Assembly: GCF_003598715.1 (NCBI RefSeq)
Contig: NZ_QZFU01000010.1
Coordinates: 1-64,000, forward strand
Source of the DNA: Nocardia panacis
GTDB taxonomy: Bacteria; Actinomycetota; Actinomycetes; Mycobacteriales; Mycobacteriaceae
DNA length: 64,000 bases
Direction of reading: 5' to 3'
Part shown: piece after piece, positions 62,150 to 64,000 of the stretch
How positions within the stretch are numbered: position 1 is the stretch's first letter
Layout: every line of letters starts with the position of its first letter
Translations under genes and position numbers: made by a program
Notes under the pieces: generated by a model
What the model saw: the letters and a program-made list of their open reading frames with translations, nothing else
Databases searched by the model: none
What the model was told of the DNA's origin: nothing

Positions 62150-62519
62150 TGTCTGTCGCAGCACAAGGGTCACGCGCGGCAGGTGCGAAACCGCAGCCGT
62201 GCCGGTGAAACCCATGCGCAGCCGCCCATTCGACCGTCGGCGACCCGCCGCACTCCCGCACGCTCGCCACCACACTCGCCGGCACCCGCCGCGCCTCACC
62301 GAGCAGGGATTCCCCTGCCGGTGTGAGCGCGACCTGACGCCTGGTGCGAGTGAACAGCGAGGCCCCGAGTTCCGCCTTCAACTGCCGAATCGACTGCGGC
62401 AGTGCGGGTTGGGCCATGTGCAGGTGTTCGGCGGCCCGGCCGAAGTGCCGGGTGTCGGCGACCGCCACGAAGTGGCGCAGGTGTCGCAGTTCCACATCCG
62501 CCTCCTCCGCCGCAGTCAT
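62150..62519 (-). pseudogene. LysR-type regulator, frameshifted and truncated
   Basis: ATG 62519 overlaps the amidase stop (ATGA) and reads VELRHLRHFVAVADTRHFGR, AAEHLHMAQPALPQSIRQLK, AELGASLFTRTRRQVALTPAG: a complete LysR DNA-binding domain. After about residue 90 the frame breaks. A different frame then gives GRLRMGFTGTAAVSHLPRV, the start of a LysR effector domain, which ends abruptly at the catC ribosome site. The rest of the effector domain is gone. Confidence 0.75.
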
Positions 62520-63763
62520 GTGGGTTCGGCCAATCGGTTCTCCACCCAGCAGGCTGCGGCGAGAGCAGCGAGTTCGTTGTCCGGGCCGATCAGCTGGAGG
62601 CCGAGGGGCAGACCTGCGGGGTTGCGAAGGCCGGGGATGGCGACAACCGGGAGACCCATGGCCTGCCACGGGCGGCTCAGGATCGGATCGCCGGTCTTGG
62701 CGAGGCCGACGGGGGCGGCGCCCAAGGCCGCCGGACCCACGATGGCGTCGTAGTCGGTACGGAGATCGGCGATGGAAGCCCGTGCGGCCGTGACAATTTC
62801 GCGGGCCGATTCGTATTCGGAGGTGGTTGTCTCCGCTCCGGCGCGCAACAGACCCGCCAGCTGCTCGCTGATCCGGTCCGCTCGGGCCAATTCCTCGGCG
62901 CGCTCGATTGCCGCTTCGTAGGCCATGATGATCGTTTGTGCCGCAGTCACTTTCGCTGCCAGTTCCGCCAGCGGGAATTCGTCCACGGTTGCCCCGGCGG
63001 CACGCAGGGTGGCCACCGCCGAGGCGAGGGCGACGCCCATATCGTCGGCGACCGGTGGAGTCCACAGCAGTAGGCGAGGCGGACGGGCCTGTGCCGCAGC
63101 GGCATCGGCGGACCCGGTGAGGGCTGACCAGGCCGGCGCCAGATCATCGACGCGGGCGGCGAAGACGCCGTGACTGTCCAGGCTGGGACTCAGGCCGACT
63201 ACTCCGTCGACGGGAAAACGAGCATGGCTCATGACAAGTGCGGCCACGCCACAGTAGGCGGCAGGGCGCGTCACCGAGCCCGCCGTCTGGGTACCGAGTG
63301 CCAGCGGAACCTGACCCGAGGCGACGGCGGCGGCAGACCCGCTCGACGAACCGCCCGGCGTGTGTTCGGGATTGGCGGGATTGCGGGTCGGACCAGGGGC
63401 GAAGAACGCGAATTCGGTGCTGACGGTCTTGCCCAGCGGCACCGCACCGGCCGCGCGCCAAGCCGCCACTATCGCGGCGTCTTGTTCGGCGGGTGGGGCA
63501 GCGGCACGCAGTGCTGAACCGCACTTGGTCGGAAGGCCGGCGAGATCGATGATGTCCTTGACGCCCAGCGGGATACCACCCAGCGGGCCGCCGGTCGGGA
63601 TCCCCTGCTCGGAAAGCAGCGCCACCCATGCGCGCAGTTCGGCAGCGGTGCCCGCGATGCGATTTCGGCTGCGCGCGAAGGCTTGTTCGGGCGTGGTTCG
63701 GCCCGCGCGCAGATCGGCGACGAGTTCGCGCAGCGACCACGGCTTGTACATCACTGTTCCCAT
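62516..63763 (-). CDS. Amidase signature family enzyme
   Basis: A 415-residue amidase with the Ser-cisSer-Lys triad: Lys in GIPLGVKDIIDLAG, the Gly/Ser-rich PGGSSSGSAAAVASG, and nucleophile Ser in GTQTAGSVTRPAAYCGV. The C-terminus PVVAIPGLRNPAGLPLGLQLIG is also typical. Substrates in this family range from simple amides to malonamate-like compounds. It precedes the broken LysR gene and catC, all leftward, and lies next to an IclR regulator, suggesting a regulated catabolic set. Confidence 0.9.
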   Translation of the reverse strand: MGTVMYKPWSLRELVADLRAGRTTPEQAFARSRNRIAGTAAELRAWVALLSEQGIPTGGPLGGIPLGVKDIIDLAGLPTKCGSALRAAAPPAEQDAAIVAAWRAAGAVPLGKTVSTEFAFFAPGPTRNPANPEHTPGGSSSGSAAAVASGQVPLALGTQTAGSVTRPAAYCGVAALVMSHARFPVDGVVGLSPSLDSHGVFAARVDDLAPAWSALTGSADAAAAQARPPRLLLWTPPVADDMGVALASAVATLRAAGATVDEFPLAELAAKVTAAQTIIMAYEAAIERAEELARADRISEQLAGLLRAGAETTTSEYESAREIVTAARASIADLRTDYDAIVGPAALGAAPVGLAKTGDPILSRPWQAMGLPVVAIPGLRNPAGLPLGLQLIGPDNELAALAAACWVENRLAEPT

Positions 63764-63782
63764 GCGGTGTCCGCCTTCCAGG

Positions 63783-64000
63783 TCAGCCGATAGTCCGCGC
63801 CAAGTCCTGCTCGATCCGTGTCGCGGCTTCCCGAAGCGGCGGCAGCAGTTCGGCCCGAATCGATTTCAGCGTGTGCCGCACCGCCTGGGTGGCGATATTG
63901 ACCGCGGCGACGACCGCGCCGGTCCGGTCGCGCACCGGAACGGCCGCCGATCGCAGCCCCGCCTCCAATTCTCGGTCGACGATCGAGAATCCTTGCGCTC
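63783..64000 (-). CDS. IclR family regulator, C-terminal part cut by window edge
   Basis: The reverse strand reads GFSIVDRELEAGLRSAAVPV, then RDRTGAVVAAVNIATQAVRH and ends LLPPLREAATRIEQDLARTIG. The pattern D-x-EL-x-GL-x-S-x-AVPVRD is diagnostic of the IclR effector-binding domain. The DNA-binding half is beyond the window. It is directly upstream of the amidase in the same direction and probably controls the amidase/catC region. Confidence 0.9.
   Translation of the reverse strand, partial: AQGFSIVDRELEAGLRSAAVPVRDRTGAVVAAVNIATQAVRHTLKSIRAELLPPLREAATRIEQDLARTIG

Overview
The window is high-GC actinobacterial DNA and most likely comes from Nocardia or a close relative in the Mycobacteriales. 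The main evidence is a single-polypeptide type I fatty acid synthase followed by acpS, in the neighbourhood DUF3618 protein - bcp - acpS - fas that is also found in mycobacteria. MMPL transporters, LIP-type secreted lipases, a D-arabinan-type GH172 lipoprotein and many GTG/TTG starts fit the same group.

Layout. 1-18.9 kb is chromosomal core: the clpC start, a DUF899 protein, a MetE-like enzyme, an MFS pump, a secreted lipase, a secreted lysozyme-like transglycosylase with a perfect CRP-type site in its upstream region, a MarR regulator, an excalibur protein, the DUF3618/bcp/TetR group, and acpS-fas. Three related inverted repeats lie in the fas promoter region. A tRNA-Leu(UAG) follows at 18,921.

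19.0-33.26 kb looks like a genomic island inserted into the 3' end of that tRNA. A 27-bp copy of the tRNA 3' end (26/27 identical) recurs at 33,235. The island holds a Fic protein, IS3 and IS630 remnants and a type I-B CRISPR-Cas locus: cas6-cas8-cas7-cas5-cas3, a 15-repeat array on one side, and a 5-repeat array behind a frameshifted cas2 on the other. cas1 and cas4 are absent, so interference looks intact but acquisition looks lost. Between array 1 and cas6 lies a degenerate repeat-pseudospacer-repeat unit. The first 18 nt of its pseudospacer match the sequence just upstream of the predicted cas promoter at 15 positions, and two of the three mismatches are at positions 6 and 12. This resembles a CreR/CreA-type guide RNA and is the most interesting observation here.

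33.4-40.5 kb is a compact, leftward, NRPS/PKS-free gene set that looks like a small natural-product cluster: a StrR-like ParB-fold regulator, a glutamine-synthetase-like ligase, a 2OG-Fe dioxygenase, an AdoMet-decarboxylase-like enzyme, a SnoaL-like protein, a kynureninase-like enzyme and an MFS exporter. Several of its genes are overlapping or directly abutting.

41-64 kb is mixed accessory and core DNA: a regulator/membrane pair, two lipoproteins (one GH172), an MMPL pump with a two-component system, a second Fic protein, a FAD monooxygenase, an esterase, an ArsR-MFS operon with a large operator-like palindrome, a UbiE-like methyltransferase, a fatty acid desaturase, a catC-hydrolase pair, an amidase and the end of an IclR regulator. 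Several places show gene decay: fused truncated genes at 42.4 and 46.3 kb, a truncated AAA ATPase at 46.7 kb, a lectin fragment at 58.2 kb and a broken LysR gene at 62.2 kb.
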